Numbered from the stretch's first letter, positions 33,894-45,521 are shown. The stretch: DNA of 64,000 nucleotides from Populus alba (GCF_005239225.2 NC_133296.1:5952001-6016000), one strand, 5' to 3'. Numbers and translations: made by a program. Notes: generated by a model not told the origin, from the sequence alone.

Positions 33894-34283
33894 TGTTGGA
33901 AGAAGGATGGATGTTGTATAAGATTAAAAAATAATACAAAGTAAAAAACTTAAAAATAAGAAAAGATTGAGAGGAATATATACTTTTATTAAGTGTTTCT
34001 CTCTAAGCTTTCTTAGCTATTCTTTTTCTTTTGTGCTACTTGATAATTCTGAATTACAAGCCTTTTTATAGACATAAAGCTCTAAATAATCAAGAAATTA
34101 AACTACTACAAGGAAATTCTAATTTGAACAAGAATTGTATTATGTCGACTGAACTGGTCGATCATTTCTCAACTGGTCAACTGATTTATTTAAATCAATC
34201 AAGTTACTCAATCTCAATTGGTTAACTTGTTCCCAACCGGTTGACTGTTAAACTAATTTTCAAAAATTAGTTTACTTTTAACA
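33894..34283 (-). repeat. 5' LTR of the copia element
   Basis: 390 bp, TGTTGG...TTAACA, homologous throughout to 29580-29952 but with many substitutions and small indels. A TTATAGACATAAAG region matches TTATAGATACAAAA in the other LTR. Confidence 0.85.
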
Positions 34284-34920
34284 TATTCAATCGCAGAATT
34301 TTTGGGAATAAATGCTCATGTTTCATGATTCTCGCTGAGGATTTATCACCACTCCAATGTGTGTTATACATGAAGAATGCATGTTGAATCTCATAGGTAC
34401 CGATAGGGAGAATAGGTACCGTATCCACATTCTTTTCCACATTCCTTGATCATCTGTCTAAATTTTCAGACTAATCATTTGACTCATCATCTTCAATCCC
34501 GCTGCAGTGTTTCCAAAAAGAGTATTTATACTGTATGGTATTGAATCACTGTCCGGGTAAGGTAAAGAATCAGTCTCAGAGATTGTAATACGATAATCAT
34601 CACCATTCAGCCTTAACGTCACTTCAGAATGTAGAGTATCAGAATTCTAGGTGCTAATAAGAAGTCGTATGGCATACAATGAAGAGAACCTTGGCTGATT
34701 TTGTCATACCTTATTAGTCTGCCCATATCTTGTAACAGATTTGTGAGACAAGCCATATTCCATCCAGATATTGGTAGATTTGCAATGGAGATCCATGCAA
34801 TCTGCAGCACAATCTGAGGGGAGCCATTGTCGTATCTTGGTGAAGAAACTTGGCCAGATTTCTTCTTGTTTTTTGTTTTTTTTTTTTTTTTTTGCAGTAA
34901 AAACATTCATCATAACATCA
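34284..34920 (-). pseudogene. LINE ORF1 fragment (DUF4283-like)
   Basis: The minus strand encodes QIAWISIANLPISGWNMACL followed by LLQDMGRLIRYDKIS. This resembles the DUF4283 segment of plant LINE ORF1 proteins, where the family pattern is W(I/V)R(I/L)xGLPLxxW followed by an IG..G stretch. It lies upstream of the endonuclease fragments on the same strand, with the copia element between, so one LINE was split by that insertion. The N-terminal lysine-rich part arises from a poly(T) run and is not real. Confidence 0.6.
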
Positions 34921-37222
34921 TGGTCATCAAACAGAATAAGAACTTAAGTGGCCACTAAAAAGTAATCCAGTCTGGACTAATTATTGTTGAATCTATCTAT
35001 AGTCCCTACCTTCAGGTATCCACCCAACTAAACTATTACGAAGCCATTCGATATCAGAATCATGAGAATCATGAATAATCAGTTTATCATTTAAATTATG
35101 ATCTAGGTTTAGAAAATCATCAGAAAGAAGAGTATGGTGGTTGGCTTAATTGTTTCATCTGAAATCAGAACATTTGCATACCTTTGTTCATCCCTCAATC
35201 ATAATGGAACTGCAATCTTACGGGTTGTAGGGGGTTGTGATTGTGTAGCTGGTATACCCTTTTGTTTCCTTCCATACTTTAATTGTTCATATGTAACACA
35301 AGTATTTGAAATTATGGAGATTATACATGGCTAAATGCCATTATGTCATCACTCGTAATGAACAAAATGAAGTGGAGAAATTATAATTTCATCACTGTCT
35401 ATAAATTTTATATTCCAAGCCACTCATCAATTAATAGGCAAGAAATTTCTGGCCACTTTAAGCTTAAGGCTCCTTTTTATTGCGATTTCCTTGCTACATA
35501 ATAGCGTAATCTTTTTTCTTCAAAAGCATTTGCTAGGGATCTTTGATTTGAGGGTGATACCCTTTTTTTTTTTTTTTTTTTCCCTTTCCCTTTTAAGTGA
35601 GATAGGCTTCAACTGTACACGAGAAGCATTTTTTTGTTTATGATTAAGGATCTAGTTCAATCTGGTTTAAACTAGAACCAACAGAAGAGGGTTTCGTGGA
35701 TGTGACACCCTAATGATCTAATCTGAAAGTGAATGAGATTAAATCCATTCTTATAACTTGCCAGAAAACCCAAGTTGAAGGTCGCGAGGGGCCTTACCAA
35801 ACTGTCCGAAGGTATCAAATTTGTTTCTCTCTGACTTGAAGTGATGCAATGTGCATCTTTATGGTGAACCGATGATTTTATGATGTCTTTAGTGCATGTT
35901 CTGAAACAATTTTAACTTCTAGATATCAACTTTGTAAGGTTCGGCTAAGCTATAAGACATATATTTCATGATTTGTTACAAACAAAAAATTAGGTGGAAG
36001 TTACATACACTCTTTCATCGACAACTAAGATTTTAACAATCATTTCGTGTATTTTTGTTTGGCCATGTGTAGGAATTAGGGTATTTTAAAATTCTAACAC
36101 ATTTTTATTAAAAAAACACATGTTTAAAATATTAAAAAAACAATACAATTTGAACACATTTACTATTAAGAATAGCAATTGAATACAACCATTATTGGAA
36201 ATAACTGTTGTTCCAAAAACCATGTTCTTCTCAATTCAATTACATAAAAAAATCAATTTAAAATTTTATGAAGATCCAATGGTTAAGAAATGAGATTTAA
36301 GATCCTATTGCCAAGAAAGAATGAATCATCTAAGACATACTAGAACTTTGTTTTTGACACATCTAGTACCGTTAAAAAGATTTTAACTAGATGATTATAA
36401 CCATACCTTGAAAGACCATTGAGTGAAGTAGTAATTTGTTAGGGGTTTTGTTCGGGGTTAATTTAGGTTTAATTATAATCTCCTTTGGTGTTCTTTCAAT
36501 GTGTAGTTAGAATAGTTTTGTTGAGATCTTTCTAACGATAATGAGTGTGTTAAAAACAGAGTCTCGGTGTGTCCTCGATGACCTTTTCTTTCTTTCCTTT
36601 GTCCCCCCATCACTTTTCTCTCCTTCAACATCACCTTATCTCATCTTTCTTTCTTAGCCATTGGATATTCAATCCCATATTTTGGCCACTAAATCTTCAT
36701 AAAATATTTGGTTAATTTTTGTTGAAGTTATTAATTTGCAAAAGAAAGATGTTTTGAAACATTCATAATTGTGTTTCAAATAGCAGTTATATATAAAATT
36801 GAAATACAATTGTGTTCAAACCGTGTAATTTTTCAAATACTTTTTTAACATAAGTTATTTTTCCAAAACTTTTATCAAACTATGCTATTTTTTTTTTAAA
36901 AAAATCCATAAGCATATGTCAACATCATTATTCTCAGCCTGAAAAACTTTAATGGTTTGAATGTTATATGTTATATTATCATGCTTTGGTGAGGGGTACA
37001 TTTTGACTATTCTTTTTCTTACTATATACGAAGAGGTTTAAATATGGAACAAAAATAGTTGAACTATCCAGAATATTAGTCTTATGAAAAATTGAGTTTT
37101 TTTTTTCTTTAAATGAGTAGCCATTATGTTGATTGATAAGTAGTTTTTCAAAGTAACTTTTTTCCTTGGAATGTTCCTGAATCACTTTACTTCCCCACAT
37201 ATTTTCCCTACAAGTGCAATCT
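34921..37222. other. Gene-free region
   Basis: 2.3 kb with no supported gene. It holds T-runs (35562-35580, 36881-36897) and short unrelated open frames. 34921-35340 may be further LINE 5' sequence by position. The remainder shows no recognised repeat. Confidence 0.4.
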
Positions 37223-37836
37223 TGATGCAGGCGGAAGTTAAAGATAGCAACAAAAAAAAAATAGAATTTTGACGAGCAAAAGGGGCTGTAGATATAAACT
37301 CCAAATTTGCAGGTTTATTTTCTTTAAAATAATAACAATAAAGACTGCCTCCTTAAAAAGTTTACAAAAGTTTAACCAAGCAAGAAATCATACTTAAACT
37401 AGGAAACAAAAAAAATCCAAAAATACAAAGGAAAGAAGCATAAAATCCAAAATAAAACAAGAAACCTAAAAAACACATGGAAAATAACAAAAATTCCAAA
37501 ACTGGGGGTTTGGATGAGATTTCTGATATCTAAATATCTTAAGGTTTGCATAGCAATGTGGTGGCTACTGTAGGGAAAACAATCTTCAAAAACTCTTGTA
37601 AAACTTTCTACACGATCCAAAAATTGGATTAAAAGTTATGGCCTTTTTTAGCCATCATTCTAGTTTGGAGCTACCAGACCTTCTCTTGCACCTAGACATG
37701 TCCAACTAGTTTATAAATGTATCTATTACACCATCCATGTAATCTAATTAGGTCAAATCCTTATCTATTTATGACATATTCATACCTGACTACTTAGAAT
37801 CACTTGTTATTGCAAGCCTATCTACATCAGACTGCA
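37223..37836 (-). repeat. 3' LTR of the chromovirus-like element
   Basis: 614 bp on the plus strand from TGATGCAGGCGG to ATCAGACTGCA. The section 37541-37836 aligns well with 44754-44979 (shared ATTGGATAAAA-type, AGCCATCATTCT-type and ATTGCAAGC words). The left part is only loosely alignable to 44000-44330. The integrase tail and a CTCGAG-containing stretch end just to its right. Confidence 0.65.
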
Positions 37837-37849
37837 TGGGTTGAAGAGA

Positions 37850-38490
37850 ACTCATTCTCGAGTTTTGTCCTCCTCTTAATAAGATATCAAGTGCTAGACA
37901 TTAAAGAAATAAGAAGTTTTTTAAATGATGAAGTTGATGAATCCGGTAAGCATTATTATTATCTTATGCAACACCTCATAGAGGCCTGTTTCTTTTTCTT
38001 AAACTTATTATACTTACCCATTAGAAACTTGTCATGCATAAGAACTACCCATACCAAATCACCAACCTTAAACACTACCCTCTCACGATGAGTATAAGCC
38101 AGGGCTTTATACTTGGCATTGTTATTGCTGATTGTCTACTTGACCTACTTATGAATGTTATGCAAGTAATTTACCATATTTATAGCTTGGATGGTCGATG
38201 ATCTGATACGAGGTATGAGAATTAGCTCTAGTACTCCTAAAGGATTCTTTACATAGATGGTCTCAAAGAGACTTAGTTGGGTGGTCTGATTCCAAAACCT
38301 ATTATAAGAGAACTCCGCTTGTGCCAATGCAATATCCCACTATTTTGGCTTATCCTAAACTAGGATTCGTAGTAAGTTATCAAGACTGTGATTAACTATC
38401 TCTTTCTACCTATTTGTCTGAGGATGATAAGTAGTGCTAAAGTTCAATTTAGTTCTCATCCTTCTCCACAAACTCTTTTGATTTTTGGGC
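37850..38490 (-). pseudogene. Gypsy integrase, C-terminal half
   Basis: Minus strand: LNFSTTYHPQTN (core), WDIALAQAEFSYNRFWNQTT, NPLGVLELI, then the tail with FKVGDLVWVVL and the degraded FNV-LI ending. Stops and shifts are present. The zinc-finger half is missing, because other transposons occupy the upstream side. Confidence 0.82.
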
Positions 38491-38970
38491 TTACAGTTCT
38501 TTTTTCTAGGTTCAGTTATATATCCGCCATTCTGGGTTTTTTAGGCAGTTCTGCATATCTGCCTTAGCTCTATGATTTGGATCAATTTTGGTCATTTCTT
38601 TGAACTAGCCACTCCGTATGGCCCTTATATCTAGTAATCTAGGTTTCTTTTTCATTAATAAAATGTATTTTAGGGTTTTTATCTTAGAATTTTCATTTTG
38701 AACTGAAACTTTTTTTTTACCAAATCATGATAATTCATTGATATCGAAGTGAATATATGTTAAATTATTAATCCCTGTATGTTTTCCAACCTTCATATAA
38801 ATTTGAATTTCTTATATCTAGTCTAAAATCAAACCTATGTTTCTAGATTCCTTTTATGGTTCATGTTCTTTGTTAGATTCAAGTAAAAACTCTTGTTTGT
38901 TTTGTTTTTGTTTTAGGTTCTGTTTATAGGCTTGGACTTCAGAATAGGAAGCCCAGCCCACGTGGCTAGA

Positions 38971-40123
38971 CTTAGGGCTGATCATTTTCGATTCAGTTAG
39001 ATGTTGGGCCAAAATAAATAACCAAATCAAAATTTTTTTTTTCAAGTTTTCAAAATGAATCAAATCGAAAACTGGTTCAAATCAACTAAATTCGATTTGG
39101 TTTTTTCCTTTCCAAACTGGTTCAAAAAAATTATTTCAATTGAGTTTTCTTCTGGTCTTTTTCATTGGCCACATTTTTAAAGGTTTATGTTTTTGTACTT
39201 ACTTTAATTTTTTTAACTCTATGCCTTTTTTCTAAGACATCTTGATTTTCTCAACAAACATGGCTCTTTCTTAAGCTAGTTAGGCACATGTCATATCTAG
39301 AAATTCAACCCTAGTTTTTTTTTTGTTAGATCCTTACCCAAATATTAAACTTTATGAAAAGGTACATGAAAAAAAAGGAAAGAAAAGAAGTAATTTGACT
39401 ATAAAAAAAATAAGGAAAGATCAAAAGATATATACTATTGAAATGTAAAACCATCAAATCATTATTATTTGAAGAAGAGAAAACCAATTACAAATACTCT
39501 ACATAGATCTTTACCACCCATCAAGTGCCTAGCATGTTTATACTCAGTCTCTTCAATAAAAAACCAAACGTAATTCCTAATTGTTATCCTCGCAAGACCA
39601 ACATTAAGAAGAGCACAGAAAGGCCTTCTACTAGTTCAACAAAATAATCTTCTTTAGTTACATGTGCATGAGAAATTGCATAACAATTACAAGTTTATGT
39701 GAGAAATAGAAAGAAATAGAATAAAAAAATATTAAAAGAAAAAGTAAAGAGAGGTGTGCTTTTGATTGAGAGGACTGAGGAGCATGAAGCTAAACAATTA
39801 TGGAGCATGGAGGAAAATTTGAGAGACAAGAGACATATAGAGCAAATGGAGGGGGCAACTAATCTTTTCTTAAGAAATACTGATTTAGGTTTAAGGTTAG
39901 AAAAAAATATCCTACTTATACCTATTTTTTTCAAGTGCTAGCTTAATTGAACCAGTTTGGTTCAATTCAATTCAACCGATTTAGATTTTAAAAACTTAAA
40001 CCAAATTGAAACTTCTTTTTAATTTCTAATCGATTAATTTAATTATTTTTTTTGTCGATTTGGTTTTGTGGTTTTTTTTTTCTCGGTTTAATTGGTTCTT
40101 TGGTTTTTTTGCTCACCATTACT
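38971..40123. mobile_element. Candidate TIR DNA transposon (non-autonomous, ~1.15 kb)
   Basis: Starts GGGCTGATCATTTTCGATTC and ends GGTTTTTTTGCTCACCATT, giving loosely inverted ends. Both sub-ends are rich in AAACCGA/TCGGTTT-type words (39040-39120 and 39950-40100). The right end matches the copy at 24620-24905 in inverted orientation. No transposase is recognisable inside; the small open frames at 39695-39941 look fortuitous. It separates the integrase from the RNase H of the gypsy element, so it inserted later. Confidence 0.5.
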
Positions 40124-40599
40124 TGGGTTAATCCCATTCCTAAGATCAGAGCATCTTTGGCTATTAAATTTTTTACCAACAGAAAAAATATTTTATTGTG
40201 TTCTTAAAGTATGTATTCTAAATATAGCCTTAAGACAATTTTTTAACATGTGATTTTTAGTTAAGGATGTGTTTGGAAGAGATGCCCTAATAATTTTCTA
40301 GCAAGCTTTATTTTCTCATTTTTTGTACCTTTGCCAAAGAAGCTCTAAAAATAATTTTAAAAAATTATTAAAACATTCGAGGACCATTTTAGAATTATTT
40401 ATGGGTCCTCGCATGTTTTTTCAATAATTTCATTTAATATTAAATAAAAAAACATTTCCTTTTGTTTTTATGTTTTGATATTAAAATGATCAGGTTTTAA
40501 CCTGATAAGATAAGAATCTCCATATTGAGGAGAACTTTTATTAAACCATTAGAAAGATCAACGATAAGAAAATACAACATTACCTTAGTTTATATCAAA

Positions 40600-40745
40600 T
40601 AAATAAACAATGCAGCTTACCTCATATAAGACACTACTAGGGGTTCTAATACATTTCTTTTACATAATCAGTTCTTTTATTTAGAATCTAAGACCAGTTA
40701 AGTTTTCTAGTGACCAAAAAACTAGGTGGTGACTCTCATTCCTCT
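40600..40745 (+). mobile_element. Tat-type LTR 3'-end fragment
   Basis: AAATAAATAAACAATGCAGC, TTTACATAATCAG and CCAAAAAACTAGGTGGTGACTC (the last read as two adjoining words) parallel the LTR end at 59150-59325 of the Tat/Ogre element. The final TGGTGACTCTCATT is a primer-site-like motif of that lineage. Only this end of the LTR is recognised; it lies inside the gypsy element on the opposite strand. Confidence 0.5.
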
Positions 40746-40829
40746 TTTTTACTAATAAAAGATGAGAATTCCTTGTTCTTTTCACCTATATTACCACAAA
40801 GATCCTTGATTTAGAAGGATGATTATCAT

Positions 40830-41100
40830 GATATCGTACATGTGTGATGTAAAGTACCAAATCCTGGCACATGTGTGTGTATGATGCTAAGCAAGGTAAC
40901 TCTCCTATTAACAGCATCAACCACTTTGTTTATGCTCCCTGATTAGTGTCTTAATGAAAAGGTGAACTCTTGTAGGAATGACACCCAATTCACTTGATGT
41001 TATTCATTGAAGTACTTTAGAGCTTCATGATATGTAATTATAATAAACTCATTTTGCACAGGGTAATATCTCCAATACTTCATATTTGAACAATAACATA
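40830..41100 (-). pseudogene. Gypsy RNase H domain
   Basis: Minus strand: YWRYYPVQNEF, THEALKYF-type word, FLQEFTFSLRH, then GSINKVVDAVNRR (the family pattern is GKxNxVADALSRR). Several stops. Confidence 0.75.
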
Positions 41101-41199
41101 AAACTATAGATAAAAATTAAAAAAAAAAAAAAAGGCAATTGGAAGCCCATCATAGCTAAGAACTCCCATAATGCCAACTATAGATGCATCATAATTAAA

Positions 41200-41985
41200 T
41201 TCAAATGGTTTCTTAAAGTCTAGTAATACCAATATTAGAGCTTCAGTCATCTTCCGCTTCATTAACTAAGACTTGTTTCAGTCCCATTTGTCTATTGAAA
41301 AATACGTCCTTTAAGGCACTTTATAATGGTTGTAATAAGAGAACTATAATTCATGATGAGTCTTCTATAAAAAAGATATAAGGATATGAAGACTTTGAAC
41401 ATCATGGATGCTTTTCAGTGTTGGCCACTCCACATTCATAAAAATCTTACTTTAATTAGTCTAAACACCATCACCAAACATAATAAAAAAAGCAACAATA
41501 TCAATGAAGAACTTACACCTTTTTTTTTATTGACATATAATAGTTTATTTCTCAAAGTATTAAAAACAACCCTTAGGTGCTCTAAATGAGACTTCAAAGT
41601 GAGACTATAAATTAAAATGTCGTTGATATAAACTACAATAAATTTGCCTATGAATCACCTCAATACCTTATACATGAATCTTATGAATGTGTTAAGAGCA
41701 TTGGACAGTCTAAATGACATAACCATTCATTTATATAACTCATGGTGAGTTTTGAAGGTTGTCTTCCTTTCATCTCTTAGTTTAGTTCTAATATGATGAT
41801 ACTCACTCTTTAGATCAATCTTAGATAATACTTTAAACCCTGTTAACTGGTCTAACATGTCATCTAAACATAGTATGGAGAACCTGCATTTTATTTTGAT
41901 CTGGTTGATGGCCTGATTGTCTGCACATGTACTCTATGACTTGTTTTTTTTTTTTTGGACTAAAAAGGCCAGCAGGACACAAAAG
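41200..41985 (-). pseudogene. Gypsy reverse transcriptase domain
   Basis: Minus strand: FKVLSKIDLKSEYHHIR, TTFKTHHELYK, MVMSFRLSNALNTFIRFM, then GKFIVVYINDILIYS, where the catalytic YxDD reads YIND. Downstream come FYRRLIMNYSSL and DFKKPFEFNYDAS. The D-to-N change and the stops make it inactive. Confidence 0.85.
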
Positions 41986-42059
41986 CTCATACTTTCATAA
42001 ATATACAATTTCTTTAGAAACTCCACCACTTGCCTCTATAAATTTACAACTTCTTTAGG

Positions 42060-42285
42060 GCTAAGAGAGTGTTTGAGACCGTGACAACGATTGTTTTTTT
42101 AAATGTTTTTCGCTTGAAAATACATCAAAATAATTTTTTTTTATTGTTAAAAAAATTATTTTTAACATCAGCACATCAAAATAATCTGTAAACCCCTAAA
42201 AATATTAATTTGAAGCAAAGAAAAAATAAAAAAATTTAATTTCTTTCAAAAGTGCTTTTGAAACTAAAAAACAAACAAGCCCTAT
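42060..42285 (-). mobile_element. MITE-like AT-rich element copy inside the gypsy element
   Basis: Runs from GTGTTTGAGACCGTGACAAC to GAAACTAAAAAACAAACAAG, with the inverted core TTTTAACATCAGCACATCAA. Its GTGTTTG and CAAACAAGC edges are complementary, giving the clearest terminal inverted repeats of the family here. It splits the region between RT and protease. Confidence 0.6.
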
Positions 42286-42589
42286 AGTCTATAACTTGTT
42301 TTGTTTAACAGGCTAAAACCCAACATTAGGTTAATCTGATGTTATATCTCTCTTGTAAGAGGTAAACCTTGGGGCAATTCATCCAGTACCAATTCTAAAA
42401 ATTCTCCCAACACACCTCGTGCCTTTTCGAGATCATCATTATTTTTTTCCTTTTCATTGATTATACTCATAGGTATTAGGGCAAACACCACTCGCTTACT
42501 CCTTCATAAATTGTGATAAGGACAATAAACTCTTCTCACCCTCAGTCTTTGTCTCCATATTCTCTCTTATAGGTTTTAGAACTATACGT

Positions 42590-43100
42590 TTCCCTTTAAT
42601 GCTAAGGATATAAGTATTCTTTCTACCATCATGAACCACTCTTATCAAACTACCATGGCCTCGTCAGTAGAAGAAACAAGGAAATGTATATTAGCAATTA
42701 TCTCAATATCCGTATTCAATTATGTCAGCTTATAGCGTTTTGGGTGAATTTTAGTTGCTAGCTAAAGTTTATGTACTGCCTCTATAAAGACCACATTCTC
42801 GCAGCTCCTATTATTTATGATCAAACTACAAATTTTATCTTTGATAGTGCATGTAGAGTGGAAGATACTATTAGGCCTCTTATCCTCATCTGAATTACCA
42901 TTGGGTATAAAAAAAATCTTTTTGATTATAAGGGTTGTATTCTCATCTCAATGTAAAACATCCCCATCTTTATCCAAATCATCTTTATTGTTAGTAAAAT
43001 TCATGGGCTCCTCCTCTACTAGCATATTCTTTTTTGAATGACTCTCTAATTTGCTACACTCGCTAACTCGATGTCTCATATTACTCGATCTAAAACAACA
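42590..43100 (-). pseudogene. Gypsy zinc knuckle and protease region
   Basis: Minus strand: CFRSSNMRHRVSEC (zinc knuckle with its second Cys lost; compare CFKCGQxGHRSNEC), then KICSLIINNRSCENVV, where the protease D(S/T)G site reads NRS, followed by IHPKRYKLT. Confidence 0.65.
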
Positions 43101-43219
43101 AAATATAAAGCTAAAACCTTGACCTATTGCCTATTAATTTTGTTGGTTCAACCTAGTATGGCTAGTGGCCTACCTTGGATCACTGTTGCATCCTCCATTG
43201 ATTTTCCCTAAAATTTCAA

Positions 43220-43980
43220 CTAAAGTCCTAGCAACATATTGCTTCTCCACTTGTTAATGCCTCTAATAAGCCTAAAAAATTGTCTACAAGGCCAGGAGAC
43301 ATAATACACCCTAAATAGATTGACGTAGATAACTATCCACAAGAACTTAAAACATACTACATCCTGAACATATTGATGTAGACCATTAAGATACCTCACC
43401 ACTAGCTGCTCCACTATTTCTAGTAGATCATTCTTGGAAACTAATTGGTAAAACTCATCAATGTAATCATTGACAAATTTACCTTCTTGTTTTAGCATAT
43501 AGAGCCTTTGATATAGAGTTTGGGAGTAGCCAAAAGAAAGAAAATTCTTTCTCATCTTCTTCTTCATCTTGTCCTAGTCATTGATTCTAGTTTTCCCTTA
43601 TCTCTCTCGTATCTTCTTTAACTGTTCCCACCAAGTGGATGCACTGCCCTGTAATATGATTGCAATCAACTTTACTCATGTCTGTTTAGATAAATCATTG
43701 TATTAAAAAAAATCCTCTCAACCTCATTTAAAAAGTCTATAAATTCTTTTGCCTGTAAAGTTCCTGAAAACTCAAGAATTTTGATATGAAAGTTGAAATC
43801 TCTAAACCTGCTCTCTTATTACTTAAGAGGTAATCTCATTTGAATATGCCTCTAATTACTAGTACTTGTCAAGGACCCAAATTCATTCTCTTGGTCCTAG
43901 TCATGCTGCTCCTGATCTTGTAGGTCTCTCTCCTCTAACCTACGAGTTAGTTTTGTGATCTACCTTTTGCATGTCTTTAA
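43220..43980 (-). pseudogene. Gypsy gag domain
   Basis: The open minus frame 43220-43567 reads MRKNFLSFGYSQTLYQRLYM, VNDYIDEFYQLVSKNDL, EQLVVRYLNGLHQYVQDVV, a clear retrotransposon gag (the usual pattern is YTQTLYQRL..VDDYTEEFY). The N-terminal gag (43570-43980) has stops and begins just after the primer site. Confidence 0.85.
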
Positions 43981-43985
43981 TGACG

Positions 43986-43997
43986 AGCTCTGATACC
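43986..43997 (-). other. Primer binding site of the gypsy element
   Basis: GCTCTGATACCA is the exact complement of the initiator-Met primer site TGGTATCAGAGC. It is separated from the LTR by two bases and followed on the minus strand by gag. Confidence 0.85.
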
Positions 43998-43999
43998 AA

Positions 44000-44979
44000 T
44001 TGAAGCATGCAAAATAAAGGATAAAGGGTTTGTTACAAGTTAGAACCTTCAAAGACCAAGAACACTATAAATATAAAAAGACTCAAAATACTTAATATTA
44101 TTCCTCTATGTCTCCCTTTTCCAAATTGCTATTACAACATTTTATATAGAGAAAACTAAAGCGCTCTAATAATACTGAATAAGAAGAAATAAATTAGGGG
44201 AAAATATCCCTTTTAAATATGACAAAAAACTAGAAAAGCATAATAATAAAGAATAGAAAAATAAAATAGAAATAAATAAAATTAACTAAGGAAAATATAT
44301 ATTTTCCTGAAAAAGCTCCCGTATAAGTCTCTCTGGGTTGGAAAGAACCCATCCTCTAGTTCAGTCTTCGGTTAGAAATTGTCCTCCATTTAGAACATCC
44401 TTTCGTGCATGAGCCACCTCATTATGGGTCCCTAACACCTTTGTGCCGACCACCTCATCATGGATCCCCAACATAAAATCTCTGTGAAGGCAGATCCATC
44501 GTGGATCCCTAACACAATACCTTATACGGGTCACCCTATCATGGATCTCACAACCAGGATTTTGATTGACAATAACTGATATAGATGGAAACAACACATT
44601 AGTTCCTGAACATTTTTTTTCTCAAGAAGAAACCTATCATCTCCTCGTATACAAGCATATTATATTATGTAACCTCTTCTAGCCATGATTGTTCTGTACC
44701 ACACAGTAAAGAAAAATAATCATCAAGGATTGTTGAGCTTTGATACCAACTAATGGTTCACGTAGCGACGTGATGACTGCTATAATGAAAAGATTTCCAG
44801 AAACTCCTACAAAAATTTAAGTCTAATTCAACAATTGGATAAAAAATTATAGTTATTTTAAGCTATCATTCTGGTTTTGCACTATCATATCTCTTCTGAA
44901 GTCTAAATTTGTTCTATTGGTTTATATCCAACTCTTTAAAATCACCCATCATTGCAAGCTTGACTAAGTCAAACCTTCA
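44000..44979 (-). repeat. 5' LTR region of the gypsy element, with an extra internal segment
   Basis: The left end TGAAGCATGC sits beside the primer site. The right part (44754-44979) matches the U3 part of the 3' LTR. Between them, 44330-44753 has no counterpart in the 3' LTR. It carries four imperfect copies of an ATCATGGATCCCTAACA motif (44423, 44457, 44498 and 44538 regions) and a second primer-site-like motif at 44737-44748. It is either one enlarged LTR or two stacked LTR ends. Confidence 0.55.
44737..44748 (-). other. Second primer-site-like motif
   Basis: GCTTTGATACCA reads TGGTATCAAAGC on the minus strand, one mismatch from the perfect site 750 bp away. The LTR-like block 44754-44979 begins 5 bases from it. 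Confidence 0.6.
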
Positions 44980-45192
44980 TACACACACGGCATAGAATCT
45001 GGCTTTATTTTTAAAGCAATGTTGGGTGTCAAGATTTATTCTCTCGAGGAAGTTATTCTTCGGAGTTCAGTAGCTGAGTGCGTCGGTGTCAAGTTCTTAT
45101 TATCTTGTCCCTGCGTCTTGCAACTTATCATGTGCAGATACGTATCTGAGTTGAGCAGCCAGTGTCAAATGGAGCAGCTGTGAACATTCAAC

Positions 45193-45208
45193 ATTTCACA
45201 TCATATCA
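45193..45208 (+). repeat. 16-bp direct repeat, left copy
   Basis: ATTTCACATCATATCA here is repeated exactly at 45506-45521, flanking the segment 45209-45505. Confidence 0.85.
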
Positions 45209-45505
45209 TTTATGCCCTTGATCCTACGAACCTTCTAGGAATTAGTCTCTTCTTATGCTCTTGGTTTGGTGGTTAGAGTTCACTCGTGTGACCGTGCTGC
45301 GTTTTTTTCAACTTTGATTGAGTCCACTTTCACCTGGTGGATTCAGGATTGTTGTTTGCACTTTGACTTCCGTGTGAATGAATTTTCACTGCTTGTCATG
45401 AACTGGTGGACCTGTACCAGGACAATGGGCTGGCTATTTTTGCTCCATAGTACCCTGGACATCAACAGTTGGAGCCATTATTTTGCCCCAGATTAACAAC
45501 TGGTA
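45209..45505 (+). mobile_element. Unidentified 297-bp insert flanked by a 16-bp duplication
   Basis: The insert is less AT-rich than its surroundings. It has a tRNA-like TTGGTTTGGTGGTTAGAGTT stretch (about 45261-45280) and an open frame of 76 codons (45266-45496) with no recognised domain. There is no poly(A) tail and no clear B box. The length of the duplication fits target-primed (LINE-driven) insertion of a SINE or truncated transcript, but the family is not identified. Confidence 0.5.
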
Positions 45506-45521
45506 ATTTCACATCATATCA

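Larger units (their letters stand above)
29580..34283 (-). mobile_element. Complete but inactive Ty1/copia retrotransposon, inserted in a LINE
   Basis: A 4.7-kb element on the minus strand with two LTRs (29580-29952 and 33894-34283), both TG...CA with TGTTGG/CCAACA-type ends. On the minus strand the order is 5' LTR, primer site (33881-33892), gag and zinc knuckle, protease, integrase, RT, RNase H, polypurine tract (29953-29962), 3' LTR, the standard copia order. Coding parts have many stops and frameshifts. LTR differences are obvious along the whole length, so the insertion is old. CATAT at 29575-29579 recurs at the right end (34282-34286, overlapping the terminal CA), so the target duplication is ambiguous. 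Confidence 0.88.
37223..44979 (-). mobile_element. Decayed chromovirus-like Ty3/gypsy retrotransposon
   Basis: Minus-strand element of about 7.8 kb with gag, zinc knuckle, protease, RT, RNase H and integrase in the Ty3/gypsy order (RT before integrase), between a 3' LTR (37223-37836) and a 5' LTR region (44000-44979). A tRNA-iMet primer site lies at 43986-43997. It is interrupted by a DNA transposon (38971-40123), a Tat-type LTR fragment (about 40600-40740) and a MITE-like copy (42060-42285). No domain is intact, and no chromodomain could be read after the integrase tail. Confidence 0.8.

Noticed and set aside
39695..39941. Open frames inside the AACCGAA-rich transposon
   Set aside because: Too short and without transposase motifs; strand-mirrored by A-rich sequence.
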